NCBI RefSeq assembly: GCF_023555415.1
Contig: NZ_JAKRYL010000018.1
Span: 1-64,000 of the forward strand
DNA length: 64,000 nucleotides
Source of the DNA: Halalkalibacter alkaliphilus
Lineage (GTDB): Bacteria > Bacillota > Bacilli > Bacillales > Bacillaceae_D
Direction: 5' to 3'
The notes under the pieces: model-generated
The model's input: the letters and a program-made list of their open reading frames with translations, nothing else
Database searches by the model: none
Told to the model about the DNA's origin: nothing
Position numbers and translations under genes: made by a program
Shown: one piece after another, positions 34,514 to 43,078 of the stretch
Position numbering within the stretch: position 1 is the stretch's first letter
How the letters are laid out: each line of letters begins with the position of its first letter

Positions 34514-35446
34514 TCATCCTCGCTTCAATTGTAACTGCATGACTGGCTTAACTATATAATCATCTAAAATCAATACTTTTGATGAACACGTATCGTGTTC
34601 TTCAAAAATTTGTAAGAAGTCATGATAAAACACTACTAATTTCTCAACGAGCAACACATTTTCTTTATCAAATAATCCTGAACGATTGATTAGTATATTA
34701 TTGTATTTCTTTACTAAATTTCGCGTTCTTTTAAGTAACTTACGAGCTTCTTTCATTTGAAAAATGTCATGGTGATCGATTAGTGATGAGAGATCACAGA
34801 TTAGTTTATCTTTCAGTTGTAGGTTGATTCGAGCTACCGAATACGGTTCTTCCTCAAAGATAAAGTGCTTCAGCATTAGTAAATCTGATTCGACTGGAGT
34901 ATGCAAGAAATTTAAATAGATACGAAGTGTATTGTACGAATCATACATAGGGTTATGCTTTTCGCCGATAAACTGTAATCCGTACAGTTGTAGTGCCGAT
35001 TCAACTGAAGCGTTCGTTCGTGAAACTCGCTTCGTGAAAATTTCTTGGAAATCAACGTATCGTTTTTCGATCTTTGTAATTGTTGAATTGGGTATTGCAT
35101 GTTCAGCAGCATCTATTCTTAAACGGTTTAAATCACTAGGCGACCATGAGAAAAACCGTGACTTTTTAATTCCACCTACCCAAGTTAAAAAGTCTTCAAA
35201 AACAGTTTTAAAATCATTTGCATTAACTAATTGCTTATCTTCTATTCCTGTTAAATTTTTACAAAAGAGACTTAGTGGTTTCGTTGATGTAGGTTTAATA
35301 TACTGGTCAAATGTTGATACCTTTTCAGTTTTAAGATCATATTTAACTGCACCAATTCGTATAGCTTCCATTGATTCAAATGTCATACCTTTATCAGAAC
35401 AGAGCATCTCGAAATCAAAGAAGATATATTGTTTTAATTCCGCCAT
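34514..35446 (-). CDS. DEDDh-type 3'-5' exonuclease domain protein
   Basis: 310 aa. Exonuclease motif I is FFDFEML (D11, E13). A middle SPSDLNRL and the motif III H-x4-D (EKHNPMYDSYNT) follow, so the active site looks complete. After about residue 190 the sequence has no recognised domain. KapD, a sporulation-related exonuclease of B. subtilis, has only about 205 aa. RBS AGGGAGGG precedes the ATG. Confidence 0.75.
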   Translation of the reverse strand: MAELKQYIFFDFEMLCSDKGMTFESMEAIRIGAVKYDLKTEKVSTFDQYIKPTSTKPLSLFCKNLTGIEDKQLVNANDFKTVFEDFLTWVGGIKKSRFFSWSPSDLNRLRIDAAEHAIPNSTITKIEKRYVDFQEIFTKRVSRTNASVESALQLYGLQFIGEKHNPMYDSYNTLRIYLNFLHTPVESDLLMLKHFIFEEEPYSVARINLQLKDKLICDLSSLIDHHDIFQMKEARKLLKRTRNLVKKYNNILINRSGLFDKENVLLVEKLVVFYHDFLQIFEEHDTCSSKVLILDDYIVKPVMQLQLKRG

Positions 35447-35586
35447 ATTAATTTCCCTCCCTCCAACAGGAAATTATATGGAAGAATAGTAAAAAAGAAA
35501 AGGACCAATTGATTCCAGCTACATGGTTTGTATTTGTAAGTTTTAAGTATTCGGTGCATACCCTAGATAAATTCAAATAAAAAGGA

Positions 35587-35612
35587 AACGCTTACACGAA
35601 TGTGTAAGCGTT
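35587..35612. terminator. Terminator of SASP gene
   Basis: AACGCTTACAC pairs perfectly with GTGTAAGCGTT. Confidence 0.72.
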
Positions 35613-35619
35613 AATGTGT

Positions 35620-35823
35620 TTAGCGTGAGCCACCTAATTGTTGTTCGGCCATTTGAACAAGGCGTTTTGTTATCTCGCCACCAACTGAACCGTTTGCGCG
35701 GGAAGTTGTGTCTGGCCCTAATTGAACACCAAATTCAGAAGCAATCTCATACTTCATTTGATCCAATGCTTGCTGGACACCTGGTACTAATAATTGATTT
35801 GAACTGTTATTATTACTTGCCAT
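35620..35823 (-). CDS. Alpha/beta-type small acid-soluble spore protein
   Basis: 67 aa. The GPR protease site YEIASEFG is intact, and the conserved DNA-binding second half is present ([22 protein letters not shown]). SASP coat spore DNA and protect it from UV and heat, and are degraded on germination. The start is MASNNN, with AGAGGTG 8 bases upstream. Confidence 0.95.
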   Translation of the reverse strand: MASNNNSSNQLLVPGVQQALDQMKYEIASEFGVQLGPDTTSRANGSVGGEITKRLVQMAEQQLGGSR

Positions 35824-35930
35824 GTTTAAAACACCTCTTTCTTGTTTTGTAATGATAGTATGTTTGTAAGTTAGAAATCTTATTCTGGTAATATAATCCA
35901 TTATACGAAACAGGCTCTATAGTAACTTAA

Positions 35931-35966
35931 ATAGTCAGGACACCACCATTTGGCACCTGACTATTA
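35931..35966 (-). terminator. Terminator-like hairpin after secreted protein gene
   Basis: AATAGTCAGG pairs with CCTGACTATT, with inner GGTG/CACC-type pairing. It lies just past the gene ending at 35978. T run is poor. Confidence 0.5.
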
Positions 35967-35977
35967 GAAAGGATTAT

Positions 35978-36400
35978 TCAGCTTTTTCCTTCTAGATCTA
36001 ATTCCTCTAATAAATGATCAATACTTTTATCAAAAGTGAAAAAATAAGGTGTATTATTTTTATCAAAAATCAACAAAAGTGGAGAATCATTAGATGGAAT
36101 GATAAATATCACTTCACTGACTGAAGTTTGTACCCAATCATTTGTTAGTGATATAGATTGTTCAAGTGGTACTCGGACTAACTTTCCTTTTTGGGGCATA
36201 GGTTTGAACTTCTTATAAATATCGTTTATATTTTCAAGGTACATTTCTGTTATTGATAAAATGGATGTATTAACTGGAAGTGTACTTATAATTTTATCAT
36301 GCTCAATGTCATAAACTTCTACAATATTGTCTTCTTTAGCATGAATGTGTATTGGAATTAGTAACATAATGACTAAGAATACGAAAAAAGCTTTATACAA
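35978..36400 (-). CDS. Secreted protein of unknown function
   Basis: 140 aa with a signal peptide (MYKAFFVFLVIMLLIPIHIH then AKED). The mature part has mixed alpha/beta content and no recognised domain. The TTG at 36400 is chosen because AAAGGGGTG lies just upstream; the frame stays open to 36418. Confidence 0.6.
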   Translation of the reverse strand: MYKAFFVFLVIMLLIPIHIHAKEDNIVEVYDIEHDKIISTLPVNTSILSITEMYLENINDIYKKFKPMPQKGKLVRVPLEQSISLTNDWVQTSVSEVIFIIPSNDSPLLLIFDKNNTPYFFTFDKSIDHLLEELDLEGKS

Positions 36401-36581
36401 AGATAGCACCCCTTTCAATGGTAATATAACCAGAGTAAGAACAATTACTCGGATCTTACATTGAAATCATACATGTCTAACATCAGAATTTGGTTGATCT
36501 GTATAATTTACAAAAAATTCTACAAATTTAGTTCTGAGTATGGTAAGATGAACCAAAATATTAAAAAGTGGAGGTTTTAGT

Positions 36582-36767
36582 GTGGATGACTTGGTATTTG
36601 CCGTTACCATTCTTGGTAGCTTGGTCATTTTTGGTTGTTTTGCTTGGCTTTTCGCATCATTAGGAAAACGTATCCATTTTGAAGAAAAAGAAGCTAGAAA
36701 AGACCTAACATACGAAACAAATCCATTTGCAGGGTCTGCGAAAAATACATACAGGAAGTGGAAGTAA
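36582..36767 (+). CDS. Small single-pass membrane protein
   Basis: 61 aa: an N-terminal helix (LVFAVTILGSLVIFGCFAWL) and a charged cytoplasmic tail (RIHFEEKEARKDLTYETNPF). GTG start with GGAGG 7 bases upstream. No family recognised. A strong terminator follows. Confidence 0.65.
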   Translation: MDDLVFAVTILGSLVIFGCFAWLFASLGKRIHFEEKEARKDLTYETNPFAGSAKNTYRKWK

Positions 36768-36796
36768 GGTCACAACTGGATTTATAGAGATTGATA

Positions 36797-36826
36797 AAAG
36801 CCTAAACAGTTTTGTTTAGGCTTTTA
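36797..36826 (+). terminator. Terminator after small membrane protein
   Basis: AAAGCCTAAACA pairs with TGTTTAGGCTTT, then TAT. Confidence 0.82.
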
Positions 36827-36952
36827 TCGTGCGCAAATTGCTGTAATGTTTTTAATGGTTAAGAACTTATTTTAGGATTAATCGCGCTGCAAAATGGTTT
36901 TTCGTTTATAATGATAGGCAAAAGAAAGAGATGTAAAGGATGAATATGAGAA

Positions 36953-37900
36953 ATGAATGTGATAAAGCCAATGAGCTATCTTTATACCTATTCATGCCAT
37001 GAAGACGAACGAGATTTATGTAACATGGAAATGAGGTCTTTTTTCGGATCGGATACAAATGAATCGATAAAGATAAGCAAAGTGAAAATTGATCCAAGCA
37101 GAAGTCCATTTATGAAGGAACGACTTGATATTATCTATAGAGGGAGAACAGTTGAAGAGTTAGCAAAACAAATAGATGGTTTCAAAATAGACGAGTCATT
37201 CAAAGTCATCTTTGTGAAAAATCCTTCTCATTCAAATAAGGAGGCTGTTCGCTTTGATATGAGGAGGGAAATAGAGCGTAAAATAGGTATTTTAATAAAA
37301 GGCGAAGTGGACCTTATTCATCCAACTGTGTTATTTGGGATTGTGAAAGTAGACGGAGAGTGGATTTTTGGGAGATATTATAAAAGTGAAGCCGTGTGGT
37401 TACAGCAACAAAATAAGCCTCATCAGTATTCAACAGCGTTAAGTACCCGTGTCGCAAGAGCTGTAGTAAATATCGCTGTCCCTAATTCAACTGGGATAAA
37501 AGCGATTGATCCTTGCTGTGGAATTGGAACCGTACTAGTAGAGGCTCTATCAATGGGAATTCATATTGTTGGAAGAGATATTAATCCACTTGTGCTGCCT
37601 GGTACTCGAGAAAACATCGCTTATTTTGGTTTTCATACAGAAGTAACTCTTGGAGACATAAAAGATGTGACAGAGAGTTATGATGTTGCGATTATTGATA
37701 TGCCTTATAACCTTTGTTCAGTCATAACATCAGAAGAAAAACTAGAACTGATCCAAAGCGCTCGTACATTTTCAAAAAAAGTAGTGATCGTTACAATAGA
37801 GCCCATCGATTCGGTGATTGAAGAGGCTGGCTTTGAGATCGTTGATCGATGTGTTGCAAAAAAAGGCTCATTTTCTAGGGAGATTATTGTTTGTCAGTAA
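36953..37900 (+). CDS. TRM11-like RNA N2-methyltransferase
   Basis: 315 aa. The N-terminal half resembles a THUMP-type RNA-binding region. The SAM domain has motif I AIDPCCGIGTVLVEAL near residue 183 and motif IV DMPYNLC near 248, the N/D-P-P-Y-type signature of N2-guanine methyltransferases such as TRM11 and RlmL. The likely target is tRNA or rRNA. AAAGGATGA lies upstream of the ATG at loose spacing. Confidence 0.78.
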   Translation: MNVIKPMSYLYTYSCHEDERDLCNMEMRSFFGSDTNESIKISKVKIDPSRSPFMKERLDIIYRGRTVEELAKQIDGFKIDESFKVIFVKNPSHSNKEAVRFDMRREIERKIGILIKGEVDLIHPTVLFGIVKVDGEWIFGRYYKSEAVWLQQQNKPHQYSTALSTRVARAVVNIAVPNSTGIKAIDPCCGIGTVLVEALSMGIHIVGRDINPLVLPGTRENIAYFGFHTEVTLGDIKDVTESYDVAIIDMPYNLCSVITSEEKLELIQSARTFSKKVVIVTIEPIDSVIEEAGFEIVDRCVAKKGSFSREIIVCQ

Positions 37901-38136
37901 CAAATTTAATATTCGAGAATGGCTTTTTTCATTGCGAATAAGGTACTTGACCACATTTTTTGAAAGTAGTTTAGAACAAGCTTTTCATGAGTTCGCTGAA
38001 CTGATGGGAAGCTTCTTCTTCCATATCAACAGTTTAATGAGCATAACGGTTCTGATGGCCATGTTAATGGATTAGAGCGTCTGTTAAAACTGAGCAAAGT
38101 AAAAAAGAGCAGGTAGTAACGGATAAACGGGATTAG

Positions 38137-38174
38137 AGAAGAAATGGAAGTAATCCTTTCCACTTCTTCTTTAG
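38137..38174 (+). terminator. Terminator-like hairpin
   Basis: AGAAGAA-A-TGGAA pairs with TTCCA-CT-TCTTCT, then TTAG. It lies 240 bp past the methyltransferase; the gap in between (37901-38136) shows no convincing gene. Confidence 0.5.
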
Positions 38175-38216
38175 AATAGCGCATATATGTGTCTGTATAT
38201 ACTTACACATAACTAA

Positions 38217-38786
38217 TTAGAATATTTTCTTTTTATCCCGATCCTCTTTTAATATCTCAACAGCTTCTTTAAAACGTTGGGCGTGAACAATTTCTCTTTC
38301 TCTTAGAAACCTTAATCCATCATTTAAATCCGGATCGTCTGACATATCAATAATCCATTGATAAGTTGCCCTTGCTTTTTCTTCTGCCGCAATATCTTCG
38401 TACAAATCAGCGATTGGATCGCCTTTGGCTTGAATATAGGTTGCAGTCCAGGGGGAGCCTGCTGCATTTTGGTAAAATAAGGCTTTGTCATGATTTACAT
38501 AGTGATCTGCTAATCCAGCTTCTTTCATTTGTTCAGGAGTAGCATCTTTGGTTAACTTATAAATCATTGTTGCAATCATTTCTAAATGCGCAAATTCTTC
38601 CGTACCTATATCTGTTAATAAACCAATTACTTTTTCAGGAATCGTGTACCTTTGATTTAAATAACGTAAAGCAGCTGCTAACTCACCATCTGCGCCACCA
38701 TACTGTTCAATTAAGTATTTGGCCAAAGTTGGGTTACATGTACTAACTTTCACTGGATATTGCAATTTCTTTTCATAAATCCACAA
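38217..38786 (-). CDS. cotJC: Spore coat protein CotJC (manganese catalase family)
   Basis: 189 aa. Starts MWIYEKKLQYPVKV as CotJC does. Metal-binding carboxylates and His are in GGADGELAAALRYLNQR, IGTEEFAHLEMIATMI and DIAAEEKARATYQWI with EIVHAQRF. It is a manganese catalase-like protein of the inner spore coat. TTG start with GGGGGTAGG upstream. Third gene of cotJABC, transcribed in the mother cell (sigma-E in B. subtilis). Confidence 0.93.
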   Translation of the reverse strand: MWIYEKKLQYPVKVSTCNPTLAKYLIEQYGGADGELAAALRYLNQRYTIPEKVIGLLTDIGTEEFAHLEMIATMIYKLTKDATPEQMKEAGLADHYVNHDKALFYQNAAGSPWTATYIQAKGDPIADLYEDIAAEEKARATYQWIIDMSDDPDLNDGLRFLREREIVHAQRFKEAVEILKEDRDKKKIF

Positions 38787-38810
38787 GAAAACCTACCCCC
38801 TCTGATGATG

Positions 38811-39077
38811 TTATAACTCCCATGGCCAGGGCGACTCGTTCCAATTCCATGGATAGCTGCTATAACTGTTCCCATACTGTTGTAGTGGACCATAAATTTT
38901 TTCAATTTCTATTTTTAGTCGTTGTCTGACTTCGGACATTTGATTAAATTGTTGTATTGCATCCATATCATTTGGATGTGTGTCTAGATATAATGTTAAA
39001 TCGACTAAAACAAAATCAACTGCTTGCAGTTCTTCCATAAGCTTGTAAAACTGAGGTGGCAATTGTTTTTGACTCAT
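38811..39077 (-). CDS. cotJB: Spore coat protein CotJB
   Basis: 88 aa. CotJB motifs QFYKLMEELQAVDFVLVDLT and YLDTHPND, then a Pro/Trp-rich tail (YPWNWNESPWPWEL). It overlaps cotJA by 4 bases, indicating translational coupling. Needed with CotJA for incorporation of CotJC into the coat. Confidence 0.92.
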   Translation of the reverse strand: MSQKQLPPQFYKLMEELQAVDFVLVDLTLYLDTHPNDMDAIQQFNQMSEVRQRLKIEIEKIYGPLQQYGNSYSSYPWNWNESPWPWEL

Positions 39078-39307
39078 GTTGTATAGCCCTCCCTTTTTTC
39101 ATAAGGACCATAATAGGGATCATAAAAATACTTCCAAAGTGTTCCTTTTTGTAATGCCTCATGAGGAGAAAATTGTGGTAAGTTAGGCGGTTGAAAAGTA
39201 AGGTATAAGTTGGGGGCAGTTACAAATGTCTTAACTGTTATCGGTGGGCAAGGGTTAAATGGACTTACATAAGGGTAATATTGTTTTCTAGTTGTGAAAT
39301 AGTCCAT
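39074..39307 (-). CDS. cotJA: Spore coat protein CotJA
   Basis: 77 aa, Pro/Tyr-rich, with the CotJA core FSPHEALQKGTLWKYFYDPY. First gene of cotJABC. RBS AAGGAGGCG lies upstream. A sigma-E promoter is expected within the next 100 bp, but I could not fix its -35/-10 spacing. Confidence 0.9.
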   Translation of the reverse strand: MDYFTTRKQYYPYVSPFNPCPPITVKTFVTAPNLYLTFQPPNLPQFSPHEALQKGTLWKYFYDPYYGPYEKREGYTT

Positions 39308-39923
39308 TACAGTACGCCTCCTTAAGTTAATAAACGATCATTTGAAATATATGTAAAATGTGCTTATCCCTTTCCATGAAATTTAAGCGATCAATTTTAG
39401 GCAATTTTTAAGCTCATCGTATTCTTTAAAACATTTATTATTTGACTATTGTAAAAAGCACAGTAGTTGAATATGTGTAACATATCAATAGTTACACTTT
39501 TCGGAAGCTCCTAAACTAATCCTTCGCAGGGTTTGATCTATGGTATGATCTGCGGTGTCCGAGTGGAAGACATCGAAGAAGCAACGATGCAGAAAATTCG
39601 CACAAATGTTTCAATAGAAGTGATTTCACAGGTTTTAAATATAATTCTAAAATATTTATTCAAATTGATTAAAGAGCAGGTGTTGATCATCATTTTTCAA
39701 CGCTTGCTCTTCTATTTTTATTGTGAAACTCTTCACTTATAGTAACGGTATCAAAAACATAATCGTTTTTAGCTAATAAATCATTTTTGTGAAGTGAAAA
39801 TCTAGGGAAAAAGACAAGACTCTTTACTTTTAAGATCAATTTCCAAGGTTTGGGAGGATAGGCAAACTACCAAAAGTACTTCAGGCAATAAGTTACTTGT
39901 ATAAGCCAAAAGGGGGTGAGAAA
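39308..39923. other. Gene-poor stretch with hairpins
   Basis: No convincing gene. It contains GTGTAAC/GTTACAC (39475-39497) and a terminator-like hairpin AGAGCA/TGCTCT with T-rich end (39674-39719). A short reading 39533-39620 (CGVRVEDIEEATMQKIRTN) looks like the end of a lost protein, unidentified. Confidence 0.4.
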
Positions 39924-40386
39924 ATGGGTAGGCGAATCAAACATACGTCACGTGGAGGAGTTAGCAAGGCTCATGCTGGCGGAGGCAATCGGTGAGGAAG
40001 CTGAAGGGATGGAGTTGGTAGGAACAGTTGTGGCCAATCGGGTTGAGCCAGACTGTGATCCGGACTTCAAAAATTTGCGCAATATCAGACATGCTTTCAA
40101 TCAAACCATACCGGGAACTGGAATTCCTCACTTCGATCCTGTTTTAAATGGATCATTGTATACACAGCGTCCCACAGAAGAAGACCTCCAAAGGGCCAGG
40201 AATTTGTTACAAGGACTTAGGAATCCTCGAGCCAGAAATGAATTTGTGGTTTTTTAATCCAAGCCGGGGCAAACATACCGAGATCCTTGTACCCCTACGA
40301 TGCCAAGATCCCCTATGACTCAGTTAGAATTTTGCAAAAATCAATGCTTCTATGTCGCTGATCCGGGCTACTGCCCAGAGTTTTAA
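39924..40386 (+). pseudogene. SleB/CwlJ-type cell wall hydrolase, degraded
   Basis: The Hydrolase_2 domain reads VEELARLMLAEAIGEEAEGM, LVGTVVANRVEPDCDPDFK and IRHAFNQTIPGTGIPHFDP, then a Cys-rich tail (RDPCTPTMPRSP, CKNQCFYVADPGYCPEF). The best start (ATG 39924, after AAGGGGGTGAG) encodes MGRRIKHT in one frame, while the domain continues in another, so a frameshift lies near 39947. A TAA at 40255-40257 cuts off the tail. These enzymes degrade spore cortex. Two lesions argue for a true pseudogene. Confidence 0.72.
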
Positions 40387-40415
40387 AGATGAAATAATAA
40401 GGAGATGATCTTCTC

Positions 40416-40505
40416 ATGACTTGTGGAAACTCTAGATATTATCCAGTGAACAATTACCCAGGTTATCCAAATAATTTTCAATGTTACAGCCTGTATACTA
40501 GTTAA
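40416..40505 (+). CDS. Tiny Tyr/Asn/Pro-rich peptide, possible coat protein
   Basis: 29 aa (CGNSRYYPVNNYPGYPNNF). AAGGAGATGATC precedes the ATG. The composition resembles small coat proteins, and cwlJ is normally followed by a coat gene (gerQ), but this is too short to identify. It may be a fragment. Confidence 0.4.
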   Translation: MTCGNSRYYPVNNYPGYPNNFQCYSLYTS

Positions 40506-40584
40506 TCGTTATTAAGATTGATGTCAGAATAAATTTGTTCATTGTTAGTCCTTTACTCAGGGGACATTTCTTAATGTTAACATG

Positions 40585-40761
40585 TTAACCAAGGGAAAAC
40601 GACCAATGAGCCTCTCCTGTATAATATGAGTTTTCAAAAATGAAATCGTGTGTTTCTAAATTTTCAATTTCAAAGTTCACTTTCTCTTCATATAATTCTG
40701 CTGCTTTCACCGTAATCGTTGAAACTATTTTTGATTTGTTAACCTCACTCTTGACTGGGCT
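40585..40761 (-). pseudogene. Unidentified C-terminal gene remnant
   Basis: About 58 codons after an in-frame stop read coherently (KIVSTITVKAAELYEEKVNF, then FENSYYTGEAHWSFSLG) and end in TAA. No start or RBS. Looks like the end of a lost protein. The rest of 40762-41045 holds no gene I can support. Confidence 0.35.
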
Positions 40762-41045
40762 TTACCGTATTAGTTCAACAATTTCATGTACTTAGTTAGG
40801 AACTTAAAATCCATTTCCGAGTGATTAAACATCGATACATGAAGTAATAAGTTTAGGCTACCGCCAAGATATAATGTCTTATGAAAAGGACCGAAGCGGT
40901 TTTAGTGTGTTTAAGATTTTTCCAAATCTTCCTTTGGTAACGTTGGTAACTTTTGATGTCTAGATTAAAATTACCATTCTAGTTAATATAACAATGTAAG
41001 ATATATCACACACCATCTGATAGAACAATTTCATACTGTTCATTC

Positions 41046-41136
41046 CTTTATAAACGGCAAAATCGTTGAAAGACGATGACGCAAAGCCCATGTGCCTAAG
41101 GTAAGTTTTATTACTAAGGTTGACAGGTTGCTAAAG
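41046..41136 (+). promoter_or_regulatory. Cyclic di-GMP-I (GEMM) riboswitch
   Basis: The conserved core is present in order: ACGGCAAA, a P2 stem ATCGT-TGAAAG-ACGAT with its GAAA loop, GACGCAAAGCC, GCCTAAGG, and the receptor side TAAGGTTGACAGGTTGC. P1 can close with CTTTA (41046-41050) and TAAAG (41132-41136). This is the GEMM-I aptamer known to bind cyclic di-GMP. It sits 160 bp upstream of a WxL surface-protein operon. Confidence 0.88.
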
Positions 41137-41170
41137 AATGAAAAGGAGTAGTTACTTTATACTTCCTTTC

Positions 41171-41218
41171 AATTCTTACCATAATTAGATTTAAAGTTCT
41201 TGGTGAGAATTTTTTTTA
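41171..41218 (+). terminator. Riboswitch expression-platform terminator
   Basis: AATTCTTACC pairs with GGTGAGAATT, followed by T6-T7. A competing stem joins AAGAATGAAAAGGA (41134-41147) with TTCCTTTCAATTCTT (41163-41177). That stem uses the terminator's left arm and the 3' strand of P1, so it can act as an antiterminator. Confidence 0.78.
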
Positions 41219-41291
41219 TGCCTAAAAAGAGGATAAAGGTGAGTGAGGTATAGATTATCTCAAAAATTTACCTTCAAAGGGGATATTTCAA

Positions 41292-41852
41292 TTGAAAAAA
41301 TTAGTAACTGTTCTATCTGTATTCACACTGTCTTTTGGTGTATTTGCTAGTACTTCATTCGCCGCATCAGAAACTTCCGGAACTGCTCAATTTTCTGGAG
41401 GAAGTTTAAATATAGAGGTGCCAGCTTCGACAACCTTTACTAGTTTGCAATTAAGTGGTACAGTTCAAACGACAACTGCTAACTTAGATAACCTAACAGT
41501 AGTAGACTCTACAGGGTCTGGAAACGGCTGGAATGTCAAAGTAACTGCATCACCTTTACAAAGAACAACTGATCAGTATACTTTACCAGAAAATTCAATG
41601 AGACTTTTAGCACCAACTGTAACTGCTGGTGAAGGGTCTTCTAGTGAAAGTGCAATTGTAACAAACGGTGGAGTGATTGATAACAGCTTGGGTGTATTGC
41701 TACTTAATGCCCCTGAAGCAGAAGGAAAAGGGACTTTCAATACTTCATTCGCTGAAAATGCTTTATCTTTAACGTTAAGCCCAGATACGGCATTAGCTGG
41801 AGAGTATAGTACTACACTTACTTGGAACGTTGTATCAGGTCCAGCTAATTAA
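41292..41852 (+). CDS. WxL-domain surface protein A
   Basis: 186 aa. Signal peptide about residues 1-24 (ending SFAAS). The mature protein is almost entirely a WxL domain with the two paired motifs GWNVKV and the C-terminal TTLTWNVVSGP. WxL domains bind the Gram-positive cell wall non-covalently. TTG start with AAAGGGG 9 bases upstream. It is the first gene after the c-di-GMP riboswitch, and a partial terminator separates it from the next gene. Confidence 0.88.
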   Translation: MKKLVTVLSVFTLSFGVFASTSFAASETSGTAQFSGGSLNIEVPASTTFTSLQLSGTVQTTTANLDNLTVVDSTGSGNGWNVKVTASPLQRTTDQYTLPENSMRLLAPTVTAGEGSSSESAIVTNGGVIDNSLGVLLLNAPEAEGKGTFNTSFAENALSLTLSPDTALAGEYSTTLTWNVVSGPAN

Positions 41853-41867
41853 TAAATATAATATCCA

Positions 41868-41904
41868 AACAGCAGCCATGTTAAAAACATGGTTGTTTTT
41901 TTTA
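41868..41904 (+). terminator. Attenuating terminator after WxL protein A
   Basis: AACA-GCAG-CCATGTT pairs with AACATGG-TTGTT, followed by T8. It should make the first WxL protein more abundant than the two downstream products. Confidence 0.78.
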
Positions 41905-41960
41905 TAATAAATAAAATGCACATTATTTTGGATAGACTATCGGTGGAAAGGAGTGATTGT

Positions 41961-43004
41961 GTGACAGGTCGTATTTTATCTGTATTAGTAACTTTTTCTC
42001 TTGTTTTTAGTGTGTTTAACACTAGTCTACTCTTAAATAGAATCCATGCTCAAGAAGAAATGGATTCGCCTTTTGTCATAGAACCCATTTTGCCAGATAA
42101 CCAAATAGAAGGGGTAAGCGGTTACTATCACATACAAGTGAAACCAGGTGAAGATCAAACGATATATGCGCGTATAAAAAACAAACGTGATCATAATATT
42201 ACTGTTCATATACTTCCAATAAACTCTTACACGGCCCCTACTGGGGGAATTTTGTATGAAGAGAGTTTAGAATTAGACGATACTAAGATTTTGGACGGCT
42301 CCATCATTATGTCAGAGTTGCTTCTGGTGGATCCATTCATTGAATTAAATGCAAATGAATCATTAGAAGTTCCAATACATATTGCAGTTCCTGAAACAGA
42401 CAAAGGTACTTTTTTAGGAGGTCTTTTATTTGCATCTATCGGTGAAGATACACTGGAGGAGATAAATTCACACGAGGAAGGAGATATCGGATTTATTATT
42501 CGAAATGAAATAACGTATACTTTGGCAGTACAACTAGATTTGCCTAATATATCTGCCCCTAATTTTAGCATTGATAATGTAGGAATTAATGTTCGTCCAT
42601 CTGGACCTGAGTTGTTTATGGAGTTAACCAACGATGCTCAAATGATATTAAGAGGCACTCATGGTAATTATAGAGTAGAAAATAATAGTGGAGAAGAGTT
42701 ATTTAAGGGTGAGATTGAATCGTTTACAATGGTTCCAAAAACAGCAATAAGATACCCAGTTACATGGGATTATGCTACATTTGAACCAGGTGTTTATAAT
42801 GTTTTAATAACAGCAAATGTACTTGGAGAAGACATAATAGCAGAGAGAACATTTGAAATTGAAGGAGAACAAATAAATGAATTTGAAGAAATACGAGAAG
42901 ATGCGCCCGAACCTGTTCCAATAAGCATTCCTTGGTGGGTGTGGGCGATTGGAGGTATTATCATTGCAGGCTTCTTTTATTGGCTAGGAACTAGACGTAA
43001 ATAA
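41961..43004 (+). CDS. WxL-interacting protein (DUF916-DUF3324)
   Basis: 347 aa. Signal peptide about 1-30. DUF916 covers about 35-160 (YHIQVKPGEDQTIYARIKNK and PIHIAVPETDKGTFLGGLLF) and DUF3324 about 165-310. A C-terminal membrane anchor follows (WWVWAIGGIIIAGFFYWLG) with basic end RRK. In Enterococcus and Lactobacillus such proteins partner WxL proteins at the surface and bind host or matrix ligands. GTG start with AAAGGAG 7 bases upstream. Confidence 0.88.
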   Translation: MTGRILSVLVTFSLVFSVFNTSLLLNRIHAQEEMDSPFVIEPILPDNQIEGVSGYYHIQVKPGEDQTIYARIKNKRDHNITVHILPINSYTAPTGGILYEESLELDDTKILDGSIIMSELLLVDPFIELNANESLEVPIHIAVPETDKGTFLGGLLFASIGEDTLEEINSHEEGDIGFIIRNEITYTLAVQLDLPNISAPNFSIDNVGINVRPSGPELFMELTNDAQMILRGTHGNYRVENNSGEELFKGEIESFTMVPKTAIRYPVTWDYATFEPGVYNVLITANVLGEDIIAERTFEIEGEQINEFEEIREDAPEPVPISIPWWVWAIGGIIIAGFFYWLGTRRK

Positions 43005-43078
43005 TATTTCCTTATTTTACCGTATAATTTGGCAATTTATTTGAGATATAATGATAGCATTAATTGGAGGTGCTGCCA

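Noticed and set aside
34932-35489. 185-aa plus-strand ORF
   Set aside because: Antisense to the DEDDh exonuclease gene; no RBS and no recognisable domain.
37818-38075. 85-aa ORF overlapping the end of the TRM11-like gene
   Set aside because: Its first part is a shifted reading of the methyltransferase and no RBS is present.
39533-39742. 69-aa ORF
   Set aside because: No RBS and a low-complexity hydrophobic end running into a hairpin; at best an eroded C-terminal fragment.
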